From Verrucomicrobiaceae bacterium (lineage in GTDB: Bacteria; Verrucomicrobiota; Verrucomicrobiia; Verrucomicrobiales; Akkermansiaceae), in the NCBI GenBank assembly GCA_027485995.1, contig JAIXPW010000263.1, forward strand, positions 48,733 to 112,732: 64,000 nt of DNA, given 5' to 3'. The position numbers and the translations under genes were made by a program. Position 1 is the stretch's first letter. Every line of letters begins with the position of its first letter. Shown here piece by piece: positions 36,637-44,434 of this stretch. The notes under the pieces were generated by a model. The model saw only the letters and a list, made by a program, of their open reading frames with translations, was not told the DNA's origin and made no database searches.

Positions 36637-37358
36637 TGCGGCAAGGGAGGTTCCGAAAGGAAGGACTCGTATTCGGCAGGTGTTCCGAGAATCCAGTGCT
36701 CCTCGCAGCGGTCCAGCACGAAGCGTGCCCCGCGTTCGATCAGGCGGTTGTAAAGCGGGGCCACGTAGAACTCACCCTTCTCCAGTTCGTTCGCGGCGAT
36801 CGCGGATCCTGCGATCTCCAGAAAGGCGGCGGTGGAGGCGAAATGGTAAAGGCCGGTGAGGGCACTGGAGGAGATCACCGATTTTTCGCGAACCTCGAGA
36901 ACCGTGCCTGCCTCGTCGGTGCTCGCGAAACTGAAGCGCGGCTCCGTGGAGGTGAACGCACCCAACACGCCATCGTGATCGGAGTCGCGAAGAAGATCGG
37001 CGAGGCCCGAGGAGCGGAAGGCGGTGTCGATGTTGAAAATCAGCAAGCCGACATCCGGATCCATCAGGGAACCCGCGAGCCAGACGGTCTCCGCCTGTCC
37101 ACGGGTGGTCTGGTCGAGCCAGAGGAACTGCGGGTCGTACTCGGCATAGAGCGCGCGGACCACGTTCTCGAGATCATGGGCATCGCGGTGCTCCTTCAGA
37201 CCTACGAAAATGAGGCGTGTCGCCAGCTCCAGTGGCAGCGAATCAACACTCCACTCCAGCAGGGTCTTGCCGTGGGCCGGGAGGAGGGGCTTTGGAAGTT
37301 GGTACCCCGCTTCGACGAAGCGGCTCCCAAGTCCAGCCATCGGGATGACGAAGTTCAT
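36633..37358 (-). CDS. Sugar-phosphate nucleotidyltransferase
   Basis: A 241-residue NTP-transferase of the RmlA/GalU-like superfamily. VIPMAGLGSRF (residues 4-14) is the nucleotide signature G-x-G-x-R and LPKPLLP (21-27) the P-K lysine motif; FNIDTAF supplies the metal-binding aspartate. It joins NTP with a sugar 1-phosphate or a similar phosphate. It lies next to a HAD phosphatase and a nucleotidyltransferase-kinase fusion, which suggests a dedicated pathway to an activated sugar or polyol. It is at the short end for the family, close to small capsule-locus enzymes. The nucleotide and sugar are unknown. Confidence 0.87.
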   Translation of the reverse strand: MNFVIPMAGLGSRFVEAGYQLPKPLLPAHGKTLLEWSVDSLPLELATRLIFVGLKEHRDAHDLENVVRALYAEYDPQFLWLDQTTRGQAETVWLAGSLMDPDVGLLIFNIDTAFRSSGLADLLRDSDHDGVLGAFTSTEPRFSFASTDEAGTVLEVREKSVISSSALTGLYHFASTAAFLEIAGSAIAANELEKGEFYVAPLYNRLIERGARFVLDRCEEHWILGTPAEYESFLSEPPLPQ

Positions 37359-37393
37359 GGCGTTCGTAAAAGGTAGCTCGTCCGCCGGACCCG

Positions 37394-37786
37394 TCAGACA
37401 TTCCCACCCGCCCCGGCGATTTCCTCGCGGTTTCCGGGGAGATTCGAGGCGTCGTCGGCGATCGCATTCCAGTCCAGAAAGCGGAAGCCGTTGTCATCGA
37501 TGTAGATCTGCGCCCAGGGCTTGCCGAAGTAGATCTCGTCGTAGGGGATGCCATGATCCTCAAGCCAATCGAGGGTGTCCTTGGCAATGCGTGCATTGAC
37601 CAATCCGACGTTGGCTCCGCAGGTCTTCATGTGACGGGCGGTCTGGATGATCAGATAGTGCCCGGCGGCCTTGAAGGCGCGGAGTTTCTCGACGGCACCG
37701 GGAACGGGGTCGAGGGTCCGGTAGGTTTGACCGGGTTTCTTGAGTTCGGCGATGACGCCGTCTAGATCGAGACAGATGCGGGCCAT
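37394..37786 (-). CDS. Small HAD phosphatase, capsule-locus type
   Basis: A 130-residue HAD-fold protein. LDLDGVIAE has the nucleophile D7 and acid D9; IQTARHM (47-53) is motif II, GKP (88-90) carries the motif III lysine and YIDDN (95-99) the metal-binding aspartates of motif IV. All four motifs are intact, so it is likely an active phosphatase. Small proteins of this kind occur in capsule loci and remove phosphate from a sugar or glycerol phosphate. It is three bases downstream of the nucleotidyltransferase-kinase fusion gene and 35 bp before the nucleotidyltransferase gene. Confidence 0.87.
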   Translation of the reverse strand: MARICLDLDGVIAELKKPGQTYRTLDPVPGAVEKLRAFKAAGHYLIIQTARHMKTCGANVGLVNARIAKDTLDWLEDHGIPYDEIYFGKPWAQIYIDDNGFRFLDWNAIADDASNLPGNREEIAGAGGNV

Positions 37787-37789
37787 GGG

Positions 37790-39400
37790 TCAGTCGAGTG
37801 CTTGGGTGAGGAGTTCCAGTCCCCGCAGGAAGAAGGCGAGCTGGCGTTGGGAATCGTCCGCGTGGAGCGGACACATGGAAAGGAAGAGCAGGGCGGTCAT
37901 GACCGAGATCTCGCGCGGGTCCGCCCCTTGTTCGCTGACCAGCCAGCGGGTCATTTCCTGGAGCCATGGAGCATTGGGCCGCAGGCCGAGGTCGAGCCGG
38001 AACGAGGCCGGAGCCTCCCGGACGACCTCGAAGAGGCCATTGACCATGTAGTCGTAGTGGCCGATGGAGGAGTGCGAAAGCTTGGCGAGGTCGTAGCGCC
38101 AGTCCCCGAAGGTGCCCGTGAGGGATGGCCCGAAACTGCCACGCGGATCGATCAGCCGGACGATGCCGGAGGCGACATCGAAGAGGATGTTGTTGAAGCA
38201 GTAGTCGCCGTGGACGGTGCCGAACTCCTGCTCCCGGTAGGCGCGGGTGATGACCTCTTCGGCGGAGGCCAGGAGTTGGGGAAGCGGCGGGATCGCCCGC
38301 CCTCCGATGCTGAGACCTGTTTTGGAAAGCGTCTCCCGCAAGGACGCATCCGGGATGCTGGAGAGATAGGAGTCGATGCGGGCGATGGTCTTGTTCCAAT
38401 GAAAATCCCGGTAACTCGCGGGACCGATGGAGGCGGGGTGCTCGCGGAAAAGTGACAGGGTGGTATGCAGTCCATCGAAGCAGCGCCACCAGCTTTCCTT
38501 ACTAAGGTTCCAGTAGATCAGGTACTCGGCCAGGTTCGGATAGCCGTAGTACTCCATTTCATAGGAATCCACCCTGCCTTCTGAGCCGGACACGGAGACG
38601 AGTCTGGGAAAGAGAATCCGCAGTCCGGGTGGCAGGGTCTCGAGGTAGGAAACCTCGCGGGCGAGCTTTTCCTTGTCGCTGGAGGACTTGATGATCGTGC
38701 CGCGACGGGAGTCCACCCGCAGGCGGTTGAACGAGCGGCTGTTGATCAGGGCCGCCCGGCTGCGATAGTAGTTTGTCTCATGCCCGCAGTCGATCCACTC
38801 CACCTCGCGGAGCTGGAGAGGGGAAAGGGAGGCAGCCTCCTCGACCACCGAGAGAAGATCCTGGCGACGCGGAGCCGACTCGACCGCTGCAGAGAGCACG
38901 GCCGCTTCCAGACGGAAGATGCCGGTGAAGGCGAGTGAGTGATCCGGCCGGACCTCACCCTTGGCGTGAAACTCCAGACTTTCGCCGCTGCGGGAGATGG
39001 CGGACCAGGCCGAGGTGGAATGGGCTGGCAGGCTTCCCCCCTGGACCTCGTTGAGCTCGGGATCGGCCACCGGAATGGTGGTGACGAGATTGACGATGAG
39101 GTCCTCGGAGGCCGGCACCGCCTGAAGCGCCTGGCGAAGGGTATCGACCACCCCCTGGCCACGAACGACGCCATGAAGGGTGAAGCCGTGGCGGCGCGGG
39201 GGCAGTTCGATCTGCACCTCCTGGAGGAAGGCCTCGTCCACAAAAAGGTGGACGTCATGCCGGCCCCGATAGAACTCGATGACGTAGGAGGCCAGCGGCC
39301 GCGTGTTGAGGGGAATGAGGGCGGGACACGCAAAACCTGCCCGCAGGTGGGGCAGCTTGTTGGAGATGTCTCCCCCTGCAATGATCAGTACGGCTGACAC
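37790..39400 (-). CDS. Nucleotidyltransferase-like and APH-type kinase fusion
   Basis: A 536-residue two-domain protein. Residues 1-220 look like an NTP-transferase fold (SAVLIIAGG at the start), but the canonical G-x-G-x-R and P-K motifs are degenerate: AGGDISNKLP and CPALIP stand there, so catalysis in this half is doubtful. Residues 230-530 are an aminoglycoside-phosphotransferase/choline-kinase-like domain with HGDYCFNN (397-404, catalytic Asp and Asn) and LIDPRGSF (416-423, metal-binding Asp). The kinase half looks active and probably phosphorylates a sugar, polyol or amino alcohol. It heads a tight group with a HAD phosphatase and an intact nucleotidyltransferase. Confidence 0.8.
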   Translation of the reverse strand: MSAVLIIAGGDISNKLPHLRAGFACPALIPLNTRPLASYVIEFYRGRHDVHLFVDEAFLQEVQIELPPRRHGFTLHGVVRGQGVVDTLRQALQAVPASEDLIVNLVTTIPVADPELNEVQGGSLPAHSTSAWSAISRSGESLEFHAKGEVRPDHSLAFTGIFRLEAAVLSAAVESAPRRQDLLSVVEEAASLSPLQLREVEWIDCGHETNYYRSRAALINSRSFNRLRVDSRRGTIIKSSSDKEKLAREVSYLETLPPGLRILFPRLVSVSGSEGRVDSYEMEYYGYPNLAEYLIYWNLSKESWWRCFDGLHTTLSLFREHPASIGPASYRDFHWNKTIARIDSYLSSIPDASLRETLSKTGLSIGGRAIPPLPQLLASAEEVITRAYREQEFGTVHGDYCFNNILFDVASGIVRLIDPRGSFGPSLTGTFGDWRYDLAKLSHSSIGHYDYMVNGLFEVVREAPASFRLDLGLRPNAPWLQEMTRWLVSEQGADPREISVMTALLFLSMCPLHADDSQRQLAFFLRGLELLTQALD

Positions 39401-39505
39401 GATGCTGGTGGTTGGATCTGGGTCACGCCGTGAGCGTGAGTGGGACGCCTGCCCAGAGAGGAACAGGCGACCTTCGGAATTCCTGACAATCCGCCAGGAA
39501 CGGGC

Positions 39506-40750
39506 CTAAATGATCATCCCCGCGGCCACCGTTTCATTGGTGCCGGGATCGATGAGGATGAAGGAGCCGGTCTGGCGGTTCCTTCGATAGGAATCGTGGA
39601 TCACCGGCTGGGCGGTGCGCAGGGAGATGCGGCCGATGTCGTTCATGGCGAACGTTCCGGGCTCCTCGATCTTGTGAAGTGTGTTGATGTCCACGAGGTA
39701 CTTCACCTCGCTGACAATGGCCTGCATTTCCCGCGTGGTGTGGCGGAGCAGGAGCTTGGCGCGGGGAGGCATCGGCTTGTTCGAGAACCAGCAGATCATC
39801 GCTTCCAGATCCTGGGAAACCTGCGGCGGATTGTTGCGCTTGATGATCATGTCCCCGCGCGAGATGTCGATCTCGTCACAGAGGGTGAGGGTCACGCTTT
39901 GCGGGGCGTACGCTTCATCGAGACTGGCGTCGGCCGTGTGGATCGCCTTGATCCGGCTGGTGAAACCGGAGGGCTGGACGGTGATCTCGTCGCCGGGCTT
40001 GAACACGCCGCCGGCCACACGACCCGCATAGCCGCGAAAGTCATGCCATTCGTCACTCTGCGGGCGGATCACCCACTGGACGGGGAATCGCGCATCGACG
40101 TGGTTTTCCTCGCCGCCGACATAGACGTGCTCGAGGTGATAGAGCAGCGAAGGACCCTGGAACCAGGGCATGTTGGTGGACTTGTCGACGACGTTGTCGC
40201 CATTCAAGGCCGAGATCGGGATCGGCGTGATGTCGACGATGTTGTCGAGGCGCGAGGCGAACTCCTGATAGTGCTTGATGATCTGGTTGTAAACCTCTTC
40301 CGAGTAGTCCACGAGGTCCATCTTGTTGACGGCGACCACGACGTGCTGGATGCGGAGCAGGTTGGCGATGAAGCTGTGGCGCTTCGTCTGCTCGATGACG
40401 CCCTTGCGTGCATCGACAAGGATGATGGCGAGGTTCGCCGTCGAAGCCCCGGTCACCATGTTGCGGGTGTACTGGATGTGCCCTGGCGTGTCGGCGATGA
40501 TGAACTTCCGCTTCGGCGTGGCGAAATAACGGTAGGCGACATCGATGGTGATGCCCTGCTCGCGCTCGGCCTTGAGCCCGTCTGTTAGAAGCGCGAGGTC
40601 CACATGGCCGTCGCCGCGGCGCTTCGACGTTTCCTCGATGGCCTCGAGCTGGTCCTCGAAGATCGACTTGGAATCGTAAAGCAGCCGACCGATGAGCGTG
40701 GATTTGCCATCGTCAACGGAGCCAGCGGTGGTGAAGCGGAGAAGGTCCAT
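39506..40750 (-). CDS. cysN: Sulfate adenylyltransferase subunit 1 (CysN GTPase)
   Basis: A 414-residue GTPase subunit of ATP sulfurylase, which with CysD makes adenosine 5'-phosphosulfate (APS). Its EF-Tu-like GTPase domain has GSVDDGKS (10-17), DTPGH (87-91) and NKMD (142-145), all intact; two beta-barrel domains follow. It is shorter than CysN of E. coli (about 475) and has no fused APS kinase; that activity is in a separate cysC gene upstream. The order is cysC-cysD-cysN with 111 and 117 bp between genes. Sitting in a polysaccharide cluster, it could serve sulfation of the polymer instead of cysteine synthesis. Confidence 0.95.
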   Translation of the reverse strand: MDLLRFTTAGSVDDGKSTLIGRLLYDSKSIFEDQLEAIEETSKRRGDGHVDLALLTDGLKAEREQGITIDVAYRYFATPKRKFIIADTPGHIQYTRNMVTGASTANLAIILVDARKGVIEQTKRHSFIANLLRIQHVVVAVNKMDLVDYSEEVYNQIIKHYQEFASRLDNIVDITPIPISALNGDNVVDKSTNMPWFQGPSLLYHLEHVYVGGEENHVDARFPVQWVIRPQSDEWHDFRGYAGRVAGGVFKPGDEITVQPSGFTSRIKAIHTADASLDEAYAPQSVTLTLCDEIDISRGDMIIKRNNPPQVSQDLEAMICWFSNKPMPPRAKLLLRHTTREMQAIVSEVKYLVDINTLHKIEEPGTFAMNDIGRISLRTAQPVIHDSYRRNRQTGSFILIDPGTNETVAAGMII

Positions 40751-40867
40751 GGGGAAAGTTTGCGAGTGTTCAGTTTGAAGTTTTCAGCGGAGAGTTGTCG
40801 TCAGTCAGCAGCCAGTGGGAGTCTTCAAATCCTGAAAACTGAACACCGAACACTGACAAACTCTTCT
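40751..40867. repeat. Imperfect inverted repeat between cysD and cysN
   Basis: The 117-bp gap contains an imperfect palindrome from about 40757 to 40862: AGTTTG, AGTGTTC and TTTTCAG blocks on the left are matched by CTGAAAAC, GAACACT and CAAACT on the right. It would form a long hairpin in the cysDN transcript. The motif (...GTTCAG/CTGAAC...) resembles short repeats often found between genes in this group. No T run is present, so a terminator is not obvious. It may be a mobile repeat or a processing site. Confidence 0.55.
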
Positions 40868-41773
40868 TTAGAAATACCCCTCCTTCTTGCGGTCCTCCAT
40901 GGCGGTTTCAGAACGTTTGTCGTCGGCGCGGTTGCCACGCTCGGTCTGACGGGCGGCGGCGACTTCCTCGATGATCTTCTCCATGGTGTCGGCGGTGGAC
41001 TCGATGGCCCCGGTGATGGTGGCATCGCCCATGGTGCGGAAGCGGATCACCTTGCGCTCGACCGTTTCCCCGTCGCGAGGCTGCACGAATTCCGAAACGG
41101 CGAGGATGGTGCCATTGCGGGTGACGGTGTCGCGCTCGTGGGCGTAATAGAGGCTGGGGAGGACGATTCCCTCGCGGTGCATGTACATCCAGATGTCCAT
41201 CTCGGTGAAATTGGACAGCGGGAAGACGCGGAAGTGCTCGCCGGGGTGCTTGCGGCCGTTGAAAAGATTCCAGAGCTCGGGGCGCTGGTTTTTCGGATCC
41301 CACTGGCCGAAGTCGTCGCGATGAGAAAAGAAGCGCTCCTTCGCGCGGGCCTTTTCCTCGTCGCGGCGGCCACCGCCGAGCAGCGCGTCGAACTGGTAAT
41401 CGGCAATGGTGTCGAGGAGGGTGGTCGTCTGGGCGCGGTTGCGGGAGGCGTTCGGGCCCTTTTCCTCGACCACACGGCCTTCGTCGATCGACTTTTGGAC
41501 GGAGCCAACGATGAGCCGCGCCTCAAGTTTCGCAGCGAAATCATCTCGATACTCGATGGTCTCAGGGAAATTGTGCCCGGTGTCCACGTGGACCAGCGGA
41601 AACGGCATGCGCGCCGGGTGGAAGGCCTTGCGGGCGATCCAGGCCATGACGATCGAGTCCTTTCCACCGGAGAAAAGCAGGCCCGGATTCTCAAACTGGG
41701 CGGCCGTTTCGCGGAGGATGAAGATCGCCTCGGCTTCGATTTGGTCGAGGTGGGAGAGCTGATAGCTGGGCAC
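40868..41773 (-). CDS. cysD: Sulfate adenylyltransferase subunit 2 (CysD)
   Basis: A 301-residue ATP pyrophosphatase subunit of ATP sulfurylase. LLFSGGKDS (32-40) is the PP-loop that binds ATP; HVDTGHNFPETIEYRD and GGGRRDEEKARAKER are the family blocks for sulfate activation, and REGIVLPSLYYAHE is near the C-terminus. It forms APS together with CysN. The length agrees with E. coli CysD (302). It follows cysC after 111 bp that hold an AT-rich palindrome, so the cysDN pair may have its own promoter. Confidence 0.96.
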   Translation of the reverse strand: MPSYQLSHLDQIEAEAIFILRETAAQFENPGLLFSGGKDSIVMAWIARKAFHPARMPFPLVHVDTGHNFPETIEYRDDFAAKLEARLIVGSVQKSIDEGRVVEEKGPNASRNRAQTTTLLDTIADYQFDALLGGGRRDEEKARAKERFFSHRDDFGQWDPKNQRPELWNLFNGRKHPGEHFRVFPLSNFTEMDIWMYMHREGIVLPSLYYAHERDTVTRNGTILAVSEFVQPRDGETVERKVIRFRTMGDATITGAIESTADTMEKIIEEVAAARQTERGNRADDKRSETAMEDRKKEGYF

Positions 41774-41884
41774 AGGAAAAGAACGGTTGGTCTGGAAATC
41801 AACGGCTTGAGGCCGGAGCGCGGCGAGGAGGTAATGAGACTCCTCCGCGCAGGCAAGTAATAATTACCAACTTTAGCAACTTTA
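41774..41884 (-). promoter_or_regulatory. AT-rich candidate promoter/operator upstream of cysD
   Basis: The gap between cysC and cysD is GC-rich except for an AT-rich part holding GTAATAATTAC (41857-41867), an 11-bp perfect palindrome (5-bp arms, central A). Read on the minus strand the surrounding sequence, GCTAAAGTTGGTAATTATTA, is the most AT-rich in the gene cluster and could carry a promoter or a site for a cysteine/sulfur regulator. No riboswitch was recognised. The call rests on composition and symmetry alone. Confidence 0.4.
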
Positions 41885-42487
41885 TCAGGAATCAGCCAGA
41901 TGGAGCTGACTTCGAATGGCTTCGAGCAACTCAAATGCGGCGTCCTCGATGGTCAACTGCTCGGTATCGAGGACGAGCTGAGGGCTGACCGGCGGCTCGA
42001 ACGAGCTGTCCCGACCGGTGAAGTTCGGGATCTCGCCCTTGGCGGCCTTGGCATAGAGGCCCTTCACATCGCGCTTCTCACAAGCCTCGAAGCTGGCCTT
42101 CACATAGACCTCGAAGAAGTCGTCGCCAAGAATCCCGCGGGCAAGATCACGCAGTTCGCCGCGCGGGGTGATGGCGGAGACGAAGGTGATGACGCCGTTG
42201 GAGGCCAGGACCTTGGCGGTTTCCGAAATGCGGCGGATGTTTTCGAGCCGATCCTGATCGCTGAAGCCGAGGTTGGCATTGAGGCCGGTCCGAAGGTTGT
42301 CGCCGTCCAGAATGATCGTGAAGCGCCCCTGCTGGTGCAGCACCCGCTCGGCGGCGTTGGAGATGGTCGATTTCCCGGAGCCGGAAAGCCCGCACATCCA
42401 GACGACGAGCCCTTTCTGGCCGAGAAGGGTTTCCTTGTCATGACGACTGAGGAAACGGTGGAACTCGGGATGGATGTGGGACGACAT
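41885..42487 (-). CDS. cysC: Adenylylsulfate kinase (CysC)
   Basis: A 200-residue APS kinase that phosphorylates APS to PAPS, the donor for sulfotransferases. The P-loop is GLSGSGKS (33-40); LDGDNLRTGLNANLGFS and RRISETAKVLASNG are the APS-binding and lid segments; EVYVKASFEACEKRD follows. ATG at 42487 (MSSHIHPEFH) gives the usual length; the open frame upstream overlaps the next gene and is not conserved-looking. It stands eight bases from the NT-GHMP kinase gene, in the polysaccharide operon. PAPS formation without a visible PAPS reductase nearby suggests sulfation, although no sulfotransferase was recognised here. Confidence 0.95.
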   Translation of the reverse strand: MSSHIHPEFHRFLSRHDKETLLGQKGLVVWMCGLSGSGKSTISNAAERVLHQQGRFTIILDGDNLRTGLNANLGFSDQDRLENIRRISETAKVLASNGVITFVSAITPRGELRDLARGILGDDFFEVYVKASFEACEKRDVKGLYAKAAKGEIPNFTGRDSSFEPPVSPQLVLDTEQLTIEDAAFELLEAIRSQLHLADS

Positions 42488-42494
42488 GGGTCGG

Positions 42495-43583
42495 TCAGAG
42501 TCGTGAAAAGGGCTCGATGGGACGGAGGTCCCGGGTCTCTTCAAGTGCCGATTTCCGTTGATCGGGTCCGGGGAAAAGGATGAGGGCGTAGCCGCCGTGG
42601 CCTCCACCGCAGTACTTGGAGGCGAGGGCTCCGGCAGGGGGCTGGATGGGTTCCATGCCTTCTTCGAGCTGGACCCGGTAGGAGGAGCGGACGGCTTCTG
42701 CGAGGAGGTTCAGGTCATCGAGCTTCACCGCTACCCTGGCGATCGTGGCGGCGCGGGCGATGGCTTCGAAGTCCCGGGCGAGTTTCGCGATTCCGGGAGT
42801 GTCGTGGGATTTTCCCGTCCATAGCAAGGCCATGCAGCCGTTCAGGAACTCGCCATTGGATTTGAATTCGAGAGCTGGACGAGGTCCGGAGCGCCAGACG
42901 CAGGCGCCGGATTCACGAATCACCGCCGGATCCTGCCAGCCGACACCGAGATCAAGTTCGGCATCGATCCCGTCCCGACCATTCAAGAGGGCCCAGGCCC
43001 CGCTGCCACCCAGACCGGCATTGCGCTCATAGGGCCAGTGTCTCAGGGAGACCATTGGCGAAATCGCGCAGTTCACAATCCAGGCTCCGGGCTTTGCATA
43101 TCTCGGCACATCGAGCCAGCCACCTGCGAAGTCCACCCGCAGCGGGGCCTCTTCCGGGGCCTGCATCCAGCGGGCGATCGAGCTGGAGGTGACAACATCC
43201 TCGCCGGGTTTGGTGGGATGGAGAACCACCAGACGGGATCCCACCTCCTCGCACAGGCGGCGTTTCAACTCGATGAACGAGTCGTCGGAATTGACGGCCA
43301 GGATCTCCGGACGGAGGCGACGGAAGTGGGCTTCGAAATCCAGTCCGAGCTGGCCACCCTGGCCCAACACGACTTCATCCACCATCGTCAGCGAGCCGAT
43401 CAGCACCTGCTTGTGCTCGTCTGGAATCGAGGGACGCCGCTGTTTGTGCCGCCAGAGCGATTCTTCGGAGGCCACGGAAACGATCAGGTGACCTCCCAAG
43501 GCGCGGGCCTCCTCGAAGAAGCGCACATGACCCGCATGAAGCACATCGAAGCAGCCACTGACAAACACTCGGGTGGCAGGCAT
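42495..43583 (-). CDS. Cytidylyltransferase-GHMP kinase fusion (copy 1)
   Basis: A 362-residue bifunctional-looking protein. Residues 1-130 are a cytidylyltransferase fold with SGCFDVLHAGH (9-19), the H-x-G-H nucleotide-binding motif, and SSSIARW near 135. Residues 145-360 resemble a GHMP kinase: DFAGGWLD (151-158), NAGLGGSGA (188-196, the glycine-rich ATP loop) and CGGGHGG (325-331). Kinase plus nucleotidyltransferase in one chain is the logic of HldE and of fucokinase/GDP-fucose pyrophosphorylase, so it may turn a free sugar into NDP-sugar. A related gene lies at 44435-45577. ATG at 43583 is chosen because the nucleotidyltransferase fold starts there; the upstream frame overlaps the WecG-like gene. 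Confidence 0.82.
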   Translation of the reverse strand: MPATRVFVSGCFDVLHAGHVRFFEEARALGGHLIVSVASEESLWRHKQRRPSIPDEHKQVLIGSLTMVDEVVLGQGGQLGLDFEAHFRRLRPEILAVNSDDSFIELKRRLCEEVGSRLVVLHPTKPGEDVVTSSSIARWMQAPEEAPLRVDFAGGWLDVPRYAKPGAWIVNCAISPMVSLRHWPYERNAGLGGSGAWALLNGRDGIDAELDLGVGWQDPAVIRESGACVWRSGPRPALEFKSNGEFLNGCMALLWTGKSHDTPGIAKLARDFEAIARAATIARVAVKLDDLNLLAEAVRSSYRVQLEEGMEPIQPPAGALASKYCGGGHGGYALILFPGPDQRKSALEETRDLRPIEPFSRL

Positions 43584-43591
43584 CCGCGAAA

Positions 43592-44431
43592 TCAGGCTTG
43601 ATCCTGGGACTGAAGGCCACGCATCGGGTAGTGCCGCAGTCCGCTCAACTGGGCCAGCATTCCCGCGAGGAAACGCGGATTGTTCCGCAGATAGCGTCGC
43701 CACAGGCGCTTGGGATCCATCGCCATCCGGAACAGCCATTCAAAGCCACTGCCACGAATCCAGCTCGGAGCCTCCTGCACCAGGCCTGCCTGGAAATCGA
43801 AGGCCGCTCCGACCCCGAAGAACAGCAGTCCATGAGACGCCGAGCGGATCTTGTCTCCATGCCGGGCGATGAAGCCGGACATGAAGCGCTCCTGCTTCGG
43901 CGTGCTCAGACCGACCCAGAAAAAATGTGGCCTCAGGCGGATGATCTGATCCACCAACTCCAGCTCTTCCTCATCGCTGAGGGGGCGGAACGGCGGTGTG
44001 CAAGTGCCAACGATTTCCAGTTCCGGATGCCTCTCCGTCAACGCAGCGGAAAGCTGTTCCACCACACCATCTCCCCCACCCCACAGGAAATGGCGGCGCT
44101 TGGCCGGCAATCCCCTTTCAAGCAGCGCGGGCATGAACTCGGGACCACAGACCTGCTCCATCGTGCTGTGGCCACGCATCCAGCCCATCCACACCATCGG
44201 GATACCGTCGGGAATCGAGAGATAACTCGCGTTGTGGATGCACTGCAGATCGTGGTCACTCTGGGACTCGATCACGCCATGGACTCCCGTGACGGTGACA
44301 TACCCGAGCAAGCCCGGGACCTCGACCGCAGCCTCAACCTCGGTGAGGGCGGTTCCCATGTTTACGTCGCTGATGCCAATCCCAAGGACATTGACCCTGG
44401 GAAGCGTCGAGGCGGAATGTGTGGAATTCAT
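43592..44431 (-). CDS. WecG/TagA/CpsF family glycosyltransferase
   Basis: A 279-residue glycosyltransferase of the WecG/TagA/CpsF (GT26) family. Landmarks are VNVLGIGISDVN near the start, IPDGIPMVWMGW (73-84) with the D-G substrate block, FLWGGGDG in the middle and WVGLSTPKQERFM with the family motif G-x-x-x-P-x-Q-E. Members transfer ManNAc or ManNAcA-type sugars onto a lipid-linked acceptor as the second step of repeat-unit assembly. It lies between the two cytidylyltransferase-GHMP fusion genes, three to eight bases from each, which suggests that it may use the sugar they activate. Confidence 0.9.
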   Translation of the reverse strand: MNSTHSASTLPRVNVLGIGISDVNMGTALTEVEAAVEVPGLLGYVTVTGVHGVIESQSDHDLQCIHNASYLSIPDGIPMVWMGWMRGHSTMEQVCGPEFMPALLERGLPAKRRHFLWGGGDGVVEQLSAALTERHPELEIVGTCTPPFRPLSDEEELELVDQIIRLRPHFFWVGLSTPKQERFMSGFIARHGDKIRSASHGLLFFGVGAAFDFQAGLVQEAPSWIRGSGFEWLFRMAMDPKRLWRRYLRNNPRFLAGMLAQLSGLRHYPMRGLQSQDQA

Positions 44432-44434
44432 CGC

